From Cristatella mucedo (taxonomy: Eukaryota; Bryozoa; Phylactolaemata; Cristatellidae): 64,000 nt of DNA. Below, piece after piece: positions 44,936 through 58,106 of this stretch (position 1 is its first letter; every line of letters begins with the position of its first letter). The stretch is taken from positions 3,634,501 through 3,698,500 of the forward strand of contig WPIO01000021.1 of NCBI GenBank assembly GCA_009760855.2, given 5' to 3'. Made by a program: the position numbers and the translations under genes. The notes below the pieces were generated by a model that was given only the letters and a program-made list of their open reading frames with translations, made no database searches and was not told the DNA's origin.

Positions 44936-45299
44936 TCTCCAAAAACGGGCCGGTGTACTCTGGCCAGCTGTCGCCCGAGTAAGGCCCACAAGGCTATTTA
45001 TTACAGAGCATATTAGAAATCCAACCTTTAATCTGACACTGACTAGTTAAAGTTGGATATGCGCTGGCAAATATTCGGTGCCCACCCACAGCCGATGAGT
45101 GAACAAGCTTACCCATGGCAAGAGGTCGGAACACCATGTCGTGTTTAGACTGTCCGAACTCTTTAGCTGCAAACTAGCCTCATTTCTTGGGTGCTGAAGG
45201 CTTACCCTAACAACCGAGGGTACTTTCTAGCAGGAGGTAAGCTGAGGACACAGCCCTCATTTGCCTATATTGCCACCTGACTTGGGTGCCTATTTCTCA

Positions 45300-45341
45300 C
45301 ACAGACAGACAGACAGACAGACAGACACACACGCACGCGCG

Positions 45342-45372
<31 letters not shown>

Positions 45373-45410
45373 TCCCTCCTCCTCTCTCTCTCTCTCTCTC
45401 TCTCTCACCC
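45300..45410. repeat. CAGA, CA and CT microsatellites
   Basis: Consecutive (CAGA)n, (CA)n with a CGCG patch, and (CT)n arrays. Confidence 0.97.
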
Positions 45411-45888
45411 ATACCCCTTTACTTTGTCCTTTGTTTCTCTCTTCAGCTCAACCCTGCTCATGCCGCACTGCAGTACTACTTAAAAGCTGGTTGCAGACAC
45501 CCCTCTGATAATTTTGATACAATCTCCTATGCGTAATGTTATAGGAGTAAGTGCTGGCTGCAAGCTATATTCCTGATTTCAACCCCATTCCAATGTGTAA
45601 CAGGCATACTGGCTGCACGCTCTTTATCTGTGTGCTGAGGCTGCACCGACATGTCAACATTATAAAAGTGTACCCTAATCCTGATGCTGATGTTGCAGCC
45701 CTATGCAGATGTGCCTCACGGAATAACATTGCATGCTTGCATTCACCCCCATGCTTAAAATGCAACAGACCCTATACCATAGCAGCTATTCTGTGTCATT
45801 GTAGCTTATTCTGGCCTCGGGTAGCCTACTCTGGCCCAAATGAGAGTATTGTTTATTAGTCCACCAACACACAACATGTTAGTAATAA

Positions 45889-46162
45889 CAATAATAATAA
45901 TAATGCACTTGATAAAGCGCCCTCAGAGAAATCAATCTCTTTCTAGGCGCTTTACGTTTGCTGCAAAGGGAAACGCGATTGAATGATGAGTAATATCATG
46001 CTTGATAAACAACATGAATAACATGGTTAGGGATGACATGCACAGGGTCAGCATGCAAATGTGGTTAGTGGGAGCATGCACAGTGTCAGCACGCATAAGC
46101 ACATAAATGACGAATCACACGGACAGACTAAATGCTGTCCTAAATAGGTGTGTTTTAAGTAA
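45889..46162 (-). mobile_element. LINE family A, 3' end
   Basis: The 3' UTR with stem-loop (AGAGATTGATTTCTCT on the element strand) and (TTA)n extends upstream to AATGCTGTCCTAAATAGG, the end of the coding region in longer copies. Confidence 0.92.
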
Positions 46163-47738
46163 TGTGAGCTAGCCACAAATTCTTACTGATTCTCTAGGAT
46201 TCATGGTGGACAAAAGCCTCCTTCAGTCGGGGATGCCCGGTCACGCATATACCGTGCACCACAGAAGACCTTGCTATCGCTGTGTGAGGTCATACGATGT
46301 TGGGAGAGGCACATCGTTGCAGCTAGGGCATGTGATACCGACCTAGCCAAATCATTCGAGACGATATGATAGTATGTGAACTAATTTGATCAGCCCAGCA
46401 CAAGAAGCTAAGTAGTTGAGGGCCAATAGTTTACTCCGCTAGTTGCAACGACTGCATAACCTCCAGCACATATGCAGCCAGTACAATCATCAACAGCCCT
46501 CAATCCATTCACTAGCTCACACAGCAACACTCAAACCACTTTGGTAGGCTGGCAACTGCCGATCCATTCGGCTGAGTGATGACTGCAGTCGAGCAGTCAT
46601 CAATCAGCCGCATGTTAATGAAACTCGAATAAGTAAGCACAACGATCTATGCCGACAGGTACCAAGGGCACGGCAGCTGCCGGCAGTGGCCACTACCCAA
46701 CGTCTATACACACAGACAGTAAAGAGATTAGAGTAAACAGTAAGAGTAAAGTGTAAAATTGATTTTGCATAATTGATTTTGTTAAACAGGAAGCCCATAA
46801 GGTCTTCTGGAATGAAGGGCGTAGGTCGAAATCGCATCCATCGATATATGTTCCAGTAGGCACTGTACTGTGCAGCACCAGACATGCTGCATAACTAGAT
46901 AAATACTTTTCCCTAGTTCCATTTCAGCTTACTTACCTTTAGGATTTAAAAAACCCATCAAACTTAATCGTGTGTGCTGCTAAATGCCAGCTTTTTCCGA
47001 TTGGTTAAAAGCTCAAGCCAAATCGGAGTGGAGGGTTGAGCTTCCAGTAATAAACGAGGCAGAGATTGGTCAGTCGAAACAACTGGACCGAAACGACTGG
47101 GCTTTTGGCAGCCCTCTCACCATGCAGTATAGTTTGGGAACACCAAGCCAACTTGAACCTCGCCCTAATGTGATCTCTGGAGGCATACGTCCATTTAACT
47201 GCCGTGTTTACAAAAACTAAAATACAACAAATTTATTATGGAGAATTTCGAGAGACTGCTTAGCATACAATAGGCCATGTCGAGAGCTCTTGCGAGCAAA
47301 AGCGAGCATGTGTCTAAAAGTGAGAGCCGGCTCCGACTGTGAATGATTTGGTGTCGGGGAGCCAAGGCTTTCTTTGTCGCATTGTAGCTGTGCAGCTTTG
47401 CACTGGCGCAGCACGCCAGTGGCGGCTCAATGCGGCTCTATTCACCGGCTCCTCCACGTGCACATTTTCCACATCATGTTATCCAAAGGATGCGCCAAAT
47501 GACTGGTGATTTCAGTAAACGTTTTTGCATGGGCAGGTGTCGGTAGTGGTGAGTTGTGGGTGGGGACTCCAGGCCAAGCTATGCCGGCTAAGTGTACCGA
47601 GAAGAGCTGATTCCTATGCCTATTCAAAGGGAGGACAGATCTACCAGTCTAACTTAGCCCAGATAATCAGAATTTGTAGACCAGCTGCTGGCCACACGCC
47701 ACTCTGGCCTCACCTTCACCTTGCACAGCATGGCCACG

Positions 47739-47740
<2 letters not shown>
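46163..47740. other. No gene recognised
   Basis: About 1.6 kb with no supported coding region, RNA gene or family repeat. Confidence 0.35.
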
Positions 47741-47741
<1 letters not shown>

Positions 47742-47773
<32 letters not shown>

Positions 47774-47872
47774 ATACATGTTGTGTGTGCATGCGTGTGC
47801 ACACACAACATGTATTCACACACATACATGCAGACACACGAATAAATACTTACACAAATACACAGGTTGACA

Positions 47873-47953
<81 letters not shown>

Positions 47954-47955
47954 CT
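47742..47955. repeat. TG and CA microsatellites
   Basis: (TG)n at 47742-47772, a CATACATG-rich spacer, and a long (CA)n at 47874-47950. The two arrays are complementary and could fold back on each other. Confidence 0.97.
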
Positions 47956-48857
47956 CACAAGCAAACAAAAGAGTGCAAGCATGCTGGGATCATAATGTTA
48001 TGTAAAACGGCCACAAGTTAAACAGAACTGCAATGGTGAGGTAAACGTGCAACCACAGCAGCTCGTGTAGCAACTTGTAGTACTACTATTTTGTAATCTA
48101 ATCGAGTTTATGGTTATAAAGTAATTAGCATTTCTAGCTTAGTGGCAACACTACAAGTCAGCAAATCGATATCAAGATTCATTCTAGCTTGAGCATGTGA
48201 CAGTACCGCTGTTCACCTTCGGTTGCCACAATAGCACAGAGATATATCCTGTATTGCCAGCTGCAAGTTGGGTGATTGCTGCTATAGTGTCTCTTGCTCT
48301 TATATATATACAAGGCTGCTGAATCGGTGTCAATCTTTTTCAAGTTTTTGTAATAAGGTAGCAGCAAAGACCTGCCAAGCTTCAGATAAGAAGGAAGACC
48401 AAGAGATCACGAGCAGCAGGTCAGGCGGTGACAAGAGAACCACCACTCCTTACAAATGCAGGTGATGGATGGACAAGAAGCTGCTGCCTAGCCAGCAAAG
48501 AGGGCTAAGCTGTCTGGACAGTGTAATTAATGACATCAAATAAGACCACTACATGGGGATGGCAGCACTTGCAAATGTGTTATTAATATGCCGGTGTTGT
48601 AGGCAGCAAGTCGTTGCCAGGGCTTCAGTGGAGTGATGTCACGAGTGGATTTTTTGTCTACGAGCCATGCGCAGAGCAGACGCCCGGCTTTTTCGACGGG
48701 CTGCAGTCAATCTGCAAGCTTACTGCACTACCAGCACGGGTCACGCTCCCTATTCAAAGTGGAGGGAGTATTGCTGACTGCTGACAAATCAACGAAGGCG
48801 TTTTATTGCAGCAGGCCAAGACCTATGTGCATGGCCACTGGCAACAAAATAACAGCA
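47956..48857. other. No gene recognised
   Basis: Mixed-composition sequence with a short (TA)n at 48301. No coding region or family repeat is supported. Confidence 0.35.
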
Positions 48858-48976
48858 TACAAATATAATTCATGTGTACAGCGCCCAAAGAGAGCTTAAC
48901 CTCTATCCGGCCATTATACATATGCCACAAGGCCCACGACCTTGGTCGTTTAAGGCGAGCCAGCTTACCTGTTGGC
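48858..48976 (-). mobile_element. tRNA-derived SINE, tail-containing copy
   Basis: On the minus strand it reads GGTCGTGGGCC (B-box region), GGCATATGT, then ATAGAGGTTAAGCTCTCT, GGGCGCTGTACACATGAATT and an AT tail. It therefore shares both body and tail with the SINE at 2095-2243. The A-box part is eroded. Confidence 0.7.
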
Positions 48977-49335
48977 CAAACCTGGGCAGCGAACAAAAGA
49001 CATTGCAAGCACTCCTGCAGCAGCAGCAGTGTGCATTTGCATGACAAGCATAATCCAATTTCACTCAGCAGGAAATTCTGTCTTTATCATTAGGAAAGCA
49101 TATAGAATGACCGACATCTCTTTGGTTTAAGCACACAAATTAGCTTGGAAGCACTGGCCACAGCAAAAGCTAGGCGGCTATTTCTTCGCCAGTCTCAGAC
49201 AGCAAACAGTAGTAAAACGATGGGTTCACAAGAAGCTCAAACGCTCCCAAATACGGTTGGTCTATGAGTAAGACTCAATAGAAGACATGCCAGCGATTGC
49301 CTGGAGGTGAGAGCTTACGTGCACTAAAGAAATAA
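48977..49335. other. No gene recognised
   Basis: Short non-coding interval with a CAG run at 49018-49029. Confidence 0.35.
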
Positions 49336-49712
49336 GACTTGGACTAAAAAAAGTGACGTGAACTAAAAAAAAAAGTGACGTGGACTAAAGAAAGTGACGT
49401 GGACTAAAGAAAGTGACGTGGACTAAAGAAAGTGACGTGGACTAAAGAAAGTGACGTGGACTAAAGAAAGTGACGTGGACTAAAGAAAGTGACGTGGACT
49501 AAAGAAAGTGACGTGGACTAAAGAAAGTGACGTGGACTAAAGAAAGTGACGTGGACTAAAAAGAAAGTGACGTGGACTAAAGAAAAGTGACGTGGACTAA
49601 AGAAAAGTGACGTGGACTAAAGAAAGTGACGTGGACTAAAGAAAGTGACGTGGACTAAAGAAAGTGACGTGGACTAAAGAAAGTGACGTGGACTAAAGAA
49701 AGTGACGCGACC
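49336..49712. repeat. 19-bp minisatellite, about 19 units
   Basis: Tandem units of GTGACGTGGACTAAAGAAA, mostly exactly 19 bp, with a few 20-22 bp variants near 49350-49375 and 49560-49600. Eighteen units keep TGACGTG and the last reads TGACGCG. The first units are the most divergent. Confidence 0.97.
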
Positions 49713-50134
49713 CTGTACCGGAGCTATGGCCGATGGGAGCACCGGCAGGCTTCTGAGAGATGTCTTGGATCCAGTGGCCTGACAATCGATTGAGATCCAA
49801 CCAATGAACCTCGGCCAGGTCGAAAGCAGTAGGTGTTAGAGCAGCCAGGTAGCCAGTGGCAGCATTGCAATGAGAGTCCGCCGAGTCACGTGTCACGGAA
49901 CGAAAAGGGAGACACGTGCTAACACACAGCAACTAAACTCGCCGGGGCTGAGCTTGGTATGCCCGCCCTGACGATCGCTCAGCTTACAGCAGCCTTGCAA
50001 AAACAAAATAACGTGCATCTACAGGAGCTTTCAATATCTGACAGCTGGAGAAAGAGCAGAATATGCTGATGGTATATGCTAACTCCAGCAATGCTGGGCT
50101 ACATTAAACCTTAGTCTGTTTTTTGGTTCGGGAT

Positions 50135-50210
50135 CATGAAGCAAGTAAGTGAGGGAGGCAAGGGTCTAGACACATGAAGCAAGTAAGTGAGGGAGGCAAG
50201 GGACTAGACA
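50135..50210. repeat. 38-bp direct duplication
   Basis: CATGAAGCAAGTAAGTGAGG.. is repeated back to back (50135-50172 and 50173-50210) with one difference (GGGTCTAGACA against GGGACTAGACA). Confidence 0.97.
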
Positions 50211-51896
50211 GAACTTGGCAGTCAATTTTCCACAGAACACCGTGAAATTTGGAAGATAGATAAATTCTAAGCACACTGCTGGGTACTATGTAATGGTAAC
50301 AAGAGATTTGTGGCACCTGTTTTGAGCACCACAGGGGGATTGCAGTGGATCTCAGTTATTAGTGGGACCCTTTCAGTGTGCATCTCAGAACGTTCTGCTA
50401 ATAGCTGGCTGTTTCCAGCTACACTAAGCTAAATGCCCACTGCAACAACGATCGGCCTGGGAGGACACCGTGCAATCAACCAGGGAAAGCTGGACTTCAG
50501 GCGCAACACAAGTTTCTGCTATGCGACCCACTCTCATTCGATTACCGTGCTTAGATAAAACTGGTTCTGCCATTCTAAGTTTATAAAAAAAAATCTACAT
50601 AAGCTTTTACATCCATCCCTTAAGGCAAGATGGGAAATTCCACATACCCTCCATGCAGGCATACGAGGTTATGTGTTCAACAACGGCTTACAGCCTCTCA
50701 GCCTCGGCAGACCAGACTAATTGACTTTACAATGAGGCAGAGCAAAACGAGCACGCACTTTTATAAGGCAGTGACCTGCCAATAACGTTAGCAACATTGG
50801 CAGCATGCAGCCACCAAATACAGAACACCATTTTGCTGTGCATTCGTGATGACACCAGCGCAATCAGAATGACAGTAATACCACAGTATCACAACTGCTG
50901 AAGCCAAGTAGTTGTCCAAGTGGTCCCAATAGGCATTGCAGAGATCAGCCAAAAGCAAAAAGGTTTGGTGCTAACTGCTGGCGAGCCATCTGACTACCCA
51001 TTACTCCAGCAAGCGGAACTACTCTACACTACACTACTCCAGCAAGCAGAACGTGAATGCACACGAGAGCACACTTTCTGCATACAAGCCGTACAGGGAG
51101 AGCCTAGCACGAAGGCCACTTGCTACAGAGGGTTCACTCATACCCGGTTAGGCAGGTCGTAACCGAGGGCAAGAGGCTCTCGCAAAGTGAGCACGGCTGG
51201 TCAACAAGAGCAGGAATTTTGATCTGGGCAGATGTGCATCACGTGCTCGTGCTAGCGACCAGCCTCGACACGATAGCTTTCGCAAAGCTACGACGGACAG
51301 AAACTGTACCTCCTGCTGCATCCCGCACGATCCTCCCGTTGACCGACTAAGTGCTTGCGACTACAGGGCACCGGGCTGCATACCGATGCCTACCGCACAC
51401 ACCCCTCCCAACCCCGAGCAGCATGCATGCTTGGCAGCCGAACGTCTAGGCATCCTTCGCCTAGGCGACGGATGCCTCAGGGAGCAGCAAGCAATGCCGA
51501 AGGCTGGCCAAGCCTTCGGGCCAATCGAACTATAAGGATCTGCTCTGGCAGGACAGGACAGCCTGCCTCGGCAGCGAGCCTGAGCATATTTTAAGAAGGC
51601 CTGCCGAGAGAGAGCCGGAGCAAGAGCCGGCAGCCGAGATAAGCAGGGCAACGTATGCGGCTGCCAAAAGCCATCACCGTGACGACAGACGAATCGTGAA
51701 GGACTCGAAGGGGGCGATCTTTCGAGTCACCGGCTGCATCCAGCATCGAAAGAGTGCACGTCCACAATGGAAGGTGCGAGCAACGACAGACGAACCACGC
51801 GAACGCGGCGACATCGTTCTAAGGCAACAGCGCAGGGTCTGGTGGCGATAGGCTGTCGCTCAGGGCCACCGCCGCAAAATAGGAGGGCGACGTCAG

Positions 51897-51975
51897 CAAG
51901 GCCAGACAGCGGCATAGGCAAGGCCAGACAGCGGCATAGGCAAGGCCAGACAGCGGCATAGGCAAGGCCAGACAG
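51897..51975. repeat. 22-bp tandem repeat, about 3.5 units
   Basis: The unit AAGGCCAGACAGCGGCATAG plus GC is repeated perfectly three times and then partially. Confidence 0.97.
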
Positions 51976-52236
51976 AGTGTAGTTCTGCTGCCGGCGGGTA
52001 CTGGGCCCAATCTACCCTGATAGAGCAGATCAGAGATCCACGACTCAATACAAATGGCTCTGGAAACTTCACGGCAGCAATCTTATTTTTACTGCAGGGG
52101 CATCCCCACTAGGCAACACCGCGATAACACTGCTGCTGCTAGTCGCAAGATTCTGGATGGACGGTAGGGAATTTGCAACCACATAAAAACGTAGCTTAGG
52201 GCAAAGTGTGTGCTGAAGCCATAGTGCAGTACTTAC

Positions 52237-55200
52237 TCAGCACTTTAATGTTGCTGTCCTTAATTTTGGAACGTACAAAATACACGACTCCTCCGAGCGC
52301 TCCAATAGCGATCAACAAAAGCGGCGAGGTCAGCCTATAGAAAAATAAGGCTTGCATGTAATAGATGGTGATGAAAAAACTACTTCAAACCACGTAAAGA
52401 AGCAGAGAATGTGGTATCATTAAAAATGGCAGGCACACTGCATCCCAGGAAACACGTGACACACGGTTAAAAGCTCAAAATGAAGGAGACTTTGATAACG
52501 ACAAGCTTCACAAGCAGTGAGATGTCAGCCACAAGCCGACAGCTAGCTTCTGCAACACTATTGGCTACAGCAGCAAGCACCCACGGTCACCCAGTGGCAT
52601 GCAGTTTGCAATGCTTTAGAGAGACCAGGCGACATCAGTAACAGGCATAGCAACGCAGCACAGAACACGACAGCAGCAGCTGAGGTGGCGGACTGCAGGC
52701 GAATGCCAATTCCAAGTGAAAGCAAGCAGACATGTCAGCACTGGCAGGTGTGATCACGCAAGCACATGCAAGGCCTGGCATCAGCAAGTACTGGTCATTT
52801 CGAGCTGGGCAGCAGCATAGGACGCCACTTAAATTGGACTGCGTGCACGCTGCAGTGCTGCTGGCGCGCTACAAGCAGCTATGCGCTTTACACCCCCAGG
52901 GCTAGCCTGACTTCGAATTGCCGAGACGCTCAGCACGACAGCCAGAGTCATACTAGCATCTCGAGCCAGATAAGGGCAGCCGCCGCTGTCAGCGCTGCCG
53001 TCGGAATGTGCAGCATGCTTTTTCTTGCAGTTGAGGCCTTCTGCAGTGTGAGGGCCTCATCGATGCTGTCACGAGATGGCAGCACATGTACAGGACAAAT
53101 GATCCCCCTCCCAACACTATGTTGGGTGGGTAACACTTCGCAAGGAAGGCTCCGGCAACTGCAAAAGCTGCTGCCCCATCAGCTAGCAAAACCAGTCTTT
53201 ATGTTTTATGTAAGCTAAGAGCCTTTGACAAGCAGCTGACAAGGAAATCCACCTGTCTCTGTACTGGACCAGGTGACAGTAGGCCTTTTCATGCCCGAGT
53301 AGGCTAATCAGTCAGCACTTTTGGTAGATAAATGCTAAGCTTTTTCATGTCCTGAGTAGGGCAACTGCTAGTCACACCAAAGCACTAAAAAAAATATGTC
53401 TGCCACACAGCACCGCCGCCAGGACTGCTGAGTGCAGATGGCCTTACGAGGACATCGCCCATTCAGCAACTCGAGCAAGGTTTGGCAACGTTGCACCACG
53501 CACAACCGAGGTGCAGGACTGACCGAGGTCGATGCTGTTTTTCTTGCCACTCACAAACCTGTTCACAAACCTGCTTCAGCGGGTCACTTTGTGCTGGCCC
53601 GTCAATCGTGGCTTCGGCTTTGGCCTCGAATACAGCATGCAGCTGAAGCCGAAGCAGAGGCCCTACCGATCGTACTGTAACAGTCAAGGTTTCCAGCTCG
53701 ATCTTGCTGAGGTCAGCTCGATAGATACGAACACGAACCGCTAGAGTGGTTTATGGATCCCATCCCCCTCACCGACACTTATCAAGCTACCCCCTCCCCA
53801 TGTGTTGTCGTTTGGTAGGGTAGTGGTATGCTTGCTGGCGCTGGCAGGGAGCCTGGCTGCTGTTTATATGCAGTCCTTGTGCAGATCGGGGCTAGTAAAT
53901 TTCGGCTAGGAGTGAAGGAGCTAAGCAGAGCAGCTCGTCAGGGCACCCTGCCGACATGAGAAAAAATTCGGCTGCTGCAGCAACACATTCACACTCGCCT
54001 TTGCGGTGGGGAAAAGGTAGACGAGGCTCGCTCCCAGCTAATGCTGCTACATATACAAGAGCAAAACCTATAACCGGATTGCAAGCATTTGTCTGCAACT
54101 CTCACTACGACTTGGAAGACAGACAAGCTGAGTGCAAACTCGAAGACCCAAGCAGCAGCAGCAGCTGAAGCAGCATGCCTGCTGTTGCTGCTTGGGTCGG
54201 AGCGCTCACAGCATATGGACTGCCGGGTGCAGGCGATCACCGGCAAAGAACGACGTAAGTAACCCTGGAAGCAGCAACCGAATGGCAAAAGTCTTTCGAT
54301 CGCTTGCAGGCCGCAGAGCTGAGCGATCCTCGAAGGCTGGCCTTGGCCGCAGAGCTGAGCAGCTTTGGGCATTGGAGGTGTCGAGACCTCAGAGAAAGCA
54401 ATCGAGCCAACAGACCAAGCATCCACGTGGCTGACAGCTATGCCGAGCCAGAAGTCGCAAGCGTATCCGTCACTATGGCAGTCTCTCAGTCGGGTGAGTA
54501 CGAACGCCGACAGTGTTGCTGACATACTGAAGCTAGGTAGGAGGTCGAGCAACAGGACTTCACTACACGGAGAATCTGACAGCGCACTGAGACATGTACT
54601 GTGCCCCATTGCCGTCTATCCATCTGATGCCCTCTTCTAATCGATTGCACCACACGTGGCATGCAGGAGAACGTGCACCAGCATGCATACATTTTTTGCT
54701 TGATAAGCTTGCAAGAAAAGTACAGCAGTGCAACTGCTCTACGCAGGCCTCGTCCTACGTCGTAGAGCTCTTACCCCCATTCCCCCTTGTGCCTTCTTGG
54801 TTGAATCAGAGCCTAAAGATGGTAAACTGCCTGGGCATGCAGGACTTATTACCAGTGGAATAATGGCGCCCTGGGTTCAAATGCAGGCAACTTGACTGCG
54901 CTGCAAGACAGTGGTACTGCCACGAAAGACAATGCACGAGAGTTGGCGTGGGTAGCATACAGCCAAACACAAGATCGCATTCAAGGGCAAGCATGCAAGC
55001 AAGCACACACAGACCATCGGAGCTTGGGGGTGCTGGGCAGCATCGGCAGTGGTGGTGGCAGCAGCAGCAGTAGAAGCAGAGTGCCATCGGCAAACAGCAG
55101 CAACAGCACATAAACTGGCGCAGTGCACAGGCACAACAAGAAGGCCAGATCGCTTACAGGCAGAAGACGATTAGTACAATAAATATGGACAGGTAGTTGC

Positions 55201-55370
55201 TGAGAAAGTAGTCAAGGTTCTTAATCACGCGGCCTCCCAAAGGAGCTAGGCTCTTTGGGGCACGAAGACGATTCGTCCTGAAGAACTCGGACCACGGCCG
55301 GAGCTGCTGTCTCCGTGTACGCACCCATTCCTGTGCAGCCTCCTTGTTGACAGACGTTGGAAAGATGGAG
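52237..55370 (-). CDS. PRA1-family (prenylated Rab acceptor) protein, two exons
   Basis: PRA1-family proteins are small membrane proteins of ER/Golgi vesicles that bind prenylated Rab GTPases. The upstream exon, 55370-55158, lies between TTTTAG and CT|GTAAGC. It encodes EAAQEWVRTRRQQLRPWSEF, then LGGRVIKNLDYFLSNYLSIF and a hydrophobic end, the typical cytosolic part leading into the first membrane hairpin. The next exon, 52334-52237, lies between TTCTATAG and A|GTAAGT. It continues in phase with LLTSPLLLIAIGALGG and VVYFVRSKIKDSNIKVL, matching the family's TSP-x-LL motif and second membrane segment. The intron is 2.8 kb. The N-terminal exon (before SIFPTSVNK) and the C-terminal hydrophobic exon were not located. 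It resembles the RABAC1 branch, but I leave the symbol blank. Confidence 0.88.
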
Positions 55371-55390
55371 CTAAAACGCAAATAAGTTCT

Positions 55391-56120
55391 CAATAATAAT
55401 AAGAAATTTGTATTGTGCCTCAAGATAAATAAATCTTGTTCTAAGCACTTTACATATGCTGCAAACGACGAGTGTCAATTGGTTAGTGATAATATTCAGT
55501 ATCAGCATGCATAAGCACAGAATGAACATTTAACACGGATCCAGCTAATGCTGAAAGCAGCTGATAGCTTTTTACTTATTTTTAGATATCGCCAAGTCAG
55601 AGAATGACGTGACGTCGGTCGGGAGATTCAGGCCCTGAGATAATACCAACTGAAGGCGTGGTCTCCAAAGGATCTGAGGTTCGATAGAGGCACGGCCAAA
55701 AAACTTGAGTCAGAAGAGCAGGTGGTACGAGGCAATGCCTGAGAAGGACGTATTTCTGATATGTAGCTGGAATATGAGAATGTAAAAACCTAAAAGTGAG
55801 TTGAAATGCTGCTTGATGGGGAGCCAGTATAGGTTGGTGAGAATGGTGTAACGTGGCAGTTGTGATTCTCAATACAGACAAGCCTAGCTGCACAGTTTTC
55901 ATTAACTATAAGCCACCTACTGCACAGGCCGAAAGACCTGTGGGTAGCTAGTTACAGTAGTCAAGGCCGAAAGTATCAAATGCCTGTACTTAATTGCTTA
56001 AGCTTCAGAATCTTTATCTAAACAGGCGCCCAATTTTTGCAATAGCGCATGGCTGAAAGTAGAAAGACTTGACCGAGTAGCTGACGTAGTCATCTACTTA
56101 AAGGTCACGTTGAATCTTTA
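55391..56120 (-). mobile_element. LINE family A-related, diverged 3' fragment
   Basis: The minus strand holds an eroded reverse-transcriptase C-terminus (about 55902-55597) and a 3' UTR with (TTA)n. The terminal hairpin differs in sequence from other copies but keeps pairing (CAAGAT..ATCTTG inside GTGC..GCAC). This is an older or separate subfamily. Confidence 0.75.
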
Positions 56121-57245
56121 AGACCCCACACGATGCTTTTCTTGTTTCAGAATAACCTTACACCAGATGATGACGTGCAGTCAGCCAGCAACAAACAGAG
56201 GCCAGCTGCCCCATCAGTGTATATGGGCATGAAAGCGCTGGCGAGAAATTAGGACAAGAAAACCCAGATAAAACAAAAGTTTATGATCCATGCACCAGAA
56301 GCAGAATCACAAGCGATTGGGATTGACAAAAAATCACTGCTTAGGAGATGAGCAGCAGTTTTGTCACGATTAAAGATGCTTTCGATAACGCGATCGGTAC
56401 AATATTATTTGCCACAGTCAAGTCAAACCTCTAGGTGTGCACCCCCTTCAACTAACGATGCTCTATCCCAATTGGGAGATTGTGCTTATGGGAAGGCACT
56501 CGTGTGATTTACCATGTTTTGAGAAGGTCACGTGAGTAGAAGAGCAAGCCAAGATTTATGGCTTGCACGACTGCCATAAGAAACGATTAACGTTAAAAAA
56601 AATGAAAACTATCATTATAAAAATGACAACCTCACTTTCATGCAGGAAGCGATTTACCAACAGGCTAAAAACGCTTTTTAGAGTAAAGGCTTACACTGGC
56701 TAGGCTTTTGGCACTTTCCGACCTGTAGTCCAGGCAGGTACAAATGACCCCGATGAGGACCCCAGCAAACATAGCATAAAATACACATCTCTCTCTCACA
56801 CCCCATTTCTAGAAAAAACATCAATAGGACAAAACTGAAAGGTGATATTCAGAAATATTTCTTTTTATTGTTAAGGGTATATAGTATATATAGTGGTAGC
56901 TAGCAGACTGAGGATGCTTAGGCAGTCAAAGAAAATTGACGCATTAGAAAAACAGATACCACGTGCGTTGGGAAAATGTCAAATGTCACCATTAACTTTT
57001 GCACAGTAGTGACAAATTTTCTACATCTAACAATAAAAACTTCCACTGGCCGTCTTTGGAATTACGGTCCACACTAGTGAACTTCCAGCACCATTCGTTG
57101 AATTCCCCCAGCTAAAATATTGAATTTTCAAGGTTGAAACAATTACAACAGACCAGGCCTAAACTAAATAGTACAAGCTTATGTTATTAGATTAAGACAG
57201 CAGAGCTAGAATTGCCGCATATTGGGTGTAAGAAGAATGAGATGA
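56121..57245. other. No gene recognised
   Basis: AT-rich non-coding sequence without supported features. Confidence 0.35.
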
Positions 57246-57935
57246 ATAATAATAATAACAATACATTTGTTACAGCGCCATCAGCGAACTCAATCTCTTT
57301 CTAGGCACTTTACATTTGTTGCACAGGAAGCACAATCGAATGGTTAGGGGTAGCATGCTCAATGAACAAGCATAACATGGTTAGAGGTGACACGCACAGG
57401 GTCAGCATGCAAATATGGTTAGTGGCAGCATGCATAGTATCAGCACGCATAAGCAAACAAAGGAAGAATCACATGGACCTGCTAAACACTGTGATAAATA
57501 TATTCGTTTTTAGTTTATTTTTAAATGTGATCAACTACGGGGATGTCGTAACGCGTCGGAAGTGTGTTACAGGCTTCGGGAGCATACTGACTAAAGGCAC
57601 GGTCTATAAAGGATTTGAGGTTTGTACGAGGTATAGAAAAACAGTTCGATTCCCAAAAGCGGGTGGTACGATACTTGGCGTGGTGGGAAAGTAAATCAGA
57701 TAGGTAGGCTGGAGCCAGAAAATGAAGGGACCTAAGAGTGATTGACAGAACCTTGAAGTCGATGCTTTGCTTGACTGGGAGCCAGTGCAAGTCGGCAAGA
57801 AGTGGTACGATGTGACAACTGCAAAGCTCACGACAGACAAGCCTAGCTGCAGAGTTTTGCAGCAGCAGTAAGCGCCTGGGTGCACAGGCAGATAGACCAG
57901 CAAGCAGTGAGTTAGGGAAGTCAAGACAGGTACTC
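57246..57935 (-). mobile_element. LINE family A, 3' fragment
   Basis: The minus strand reads LLLLQNSAARLVCRELCSC, VPLLADLHWLPVKQSIDF and LKSFIDRAFSQYAPEACN, then the 3' UTR, stem-loop and (TTA)n. It faces the plus-strand copy at 58107. Confidence 0.92.
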
Positions 57936-58106
57936 CAATAAATAAAACAAGGTCGAGATGAGCAACATGCTTGTGTACACATGCACAAGCAAGCATGTGA
58001 CATGAACAGCTTACATCCACTGGTTACTAAGTGTAGGTAAAGTGCACCATGAGAATACATCTATTTCCATGTAATCGGGGATATCTGGGATATCAGGGAT
58101 ATAAAC

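Larger units (their letters stand above)
49713..52236. other. No gene recognised; two small tandem repeats inside
   Basis: About 2.5 kb downstream of the last visible PRA1-family exon (minus strand). It should contain the remaining exons of that gene or its long intron, but I could not find them. A 38-bp unit is duplicated at 50135-50210 and a 22-bp unit repeats at 51897-51975. Confidence 0.35.

Noticed and set aside
46600-46890. Possible third copy of the 160-bp repeat (shared AAAATCAATT and TTTACACTTTACT)
   Set aside because: Similarity is limited to a short A/T-rich part and does not continue through the rest of the repeat.
49336-49712. CRISPR-like array
   Set aside because: Units are directly contiguous with no unique spacers; it is a plain minisatellite in eukaryotic DNA.
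49700-52236. C-terminal exon of the PRA1-family gene
   Set aside because: I looked on the minus strand for the expected apolar FWLAGAG/FWVLG-type segment and did not find it; the exon may be farther away or too divergent.
53989-54609. 206-codon minus-strand open frame
   Set aside because: Lies in the intron between the two PRA1-family exons and has a Ser/Cys-rich mixture without domain pattern; probably a chance frame.
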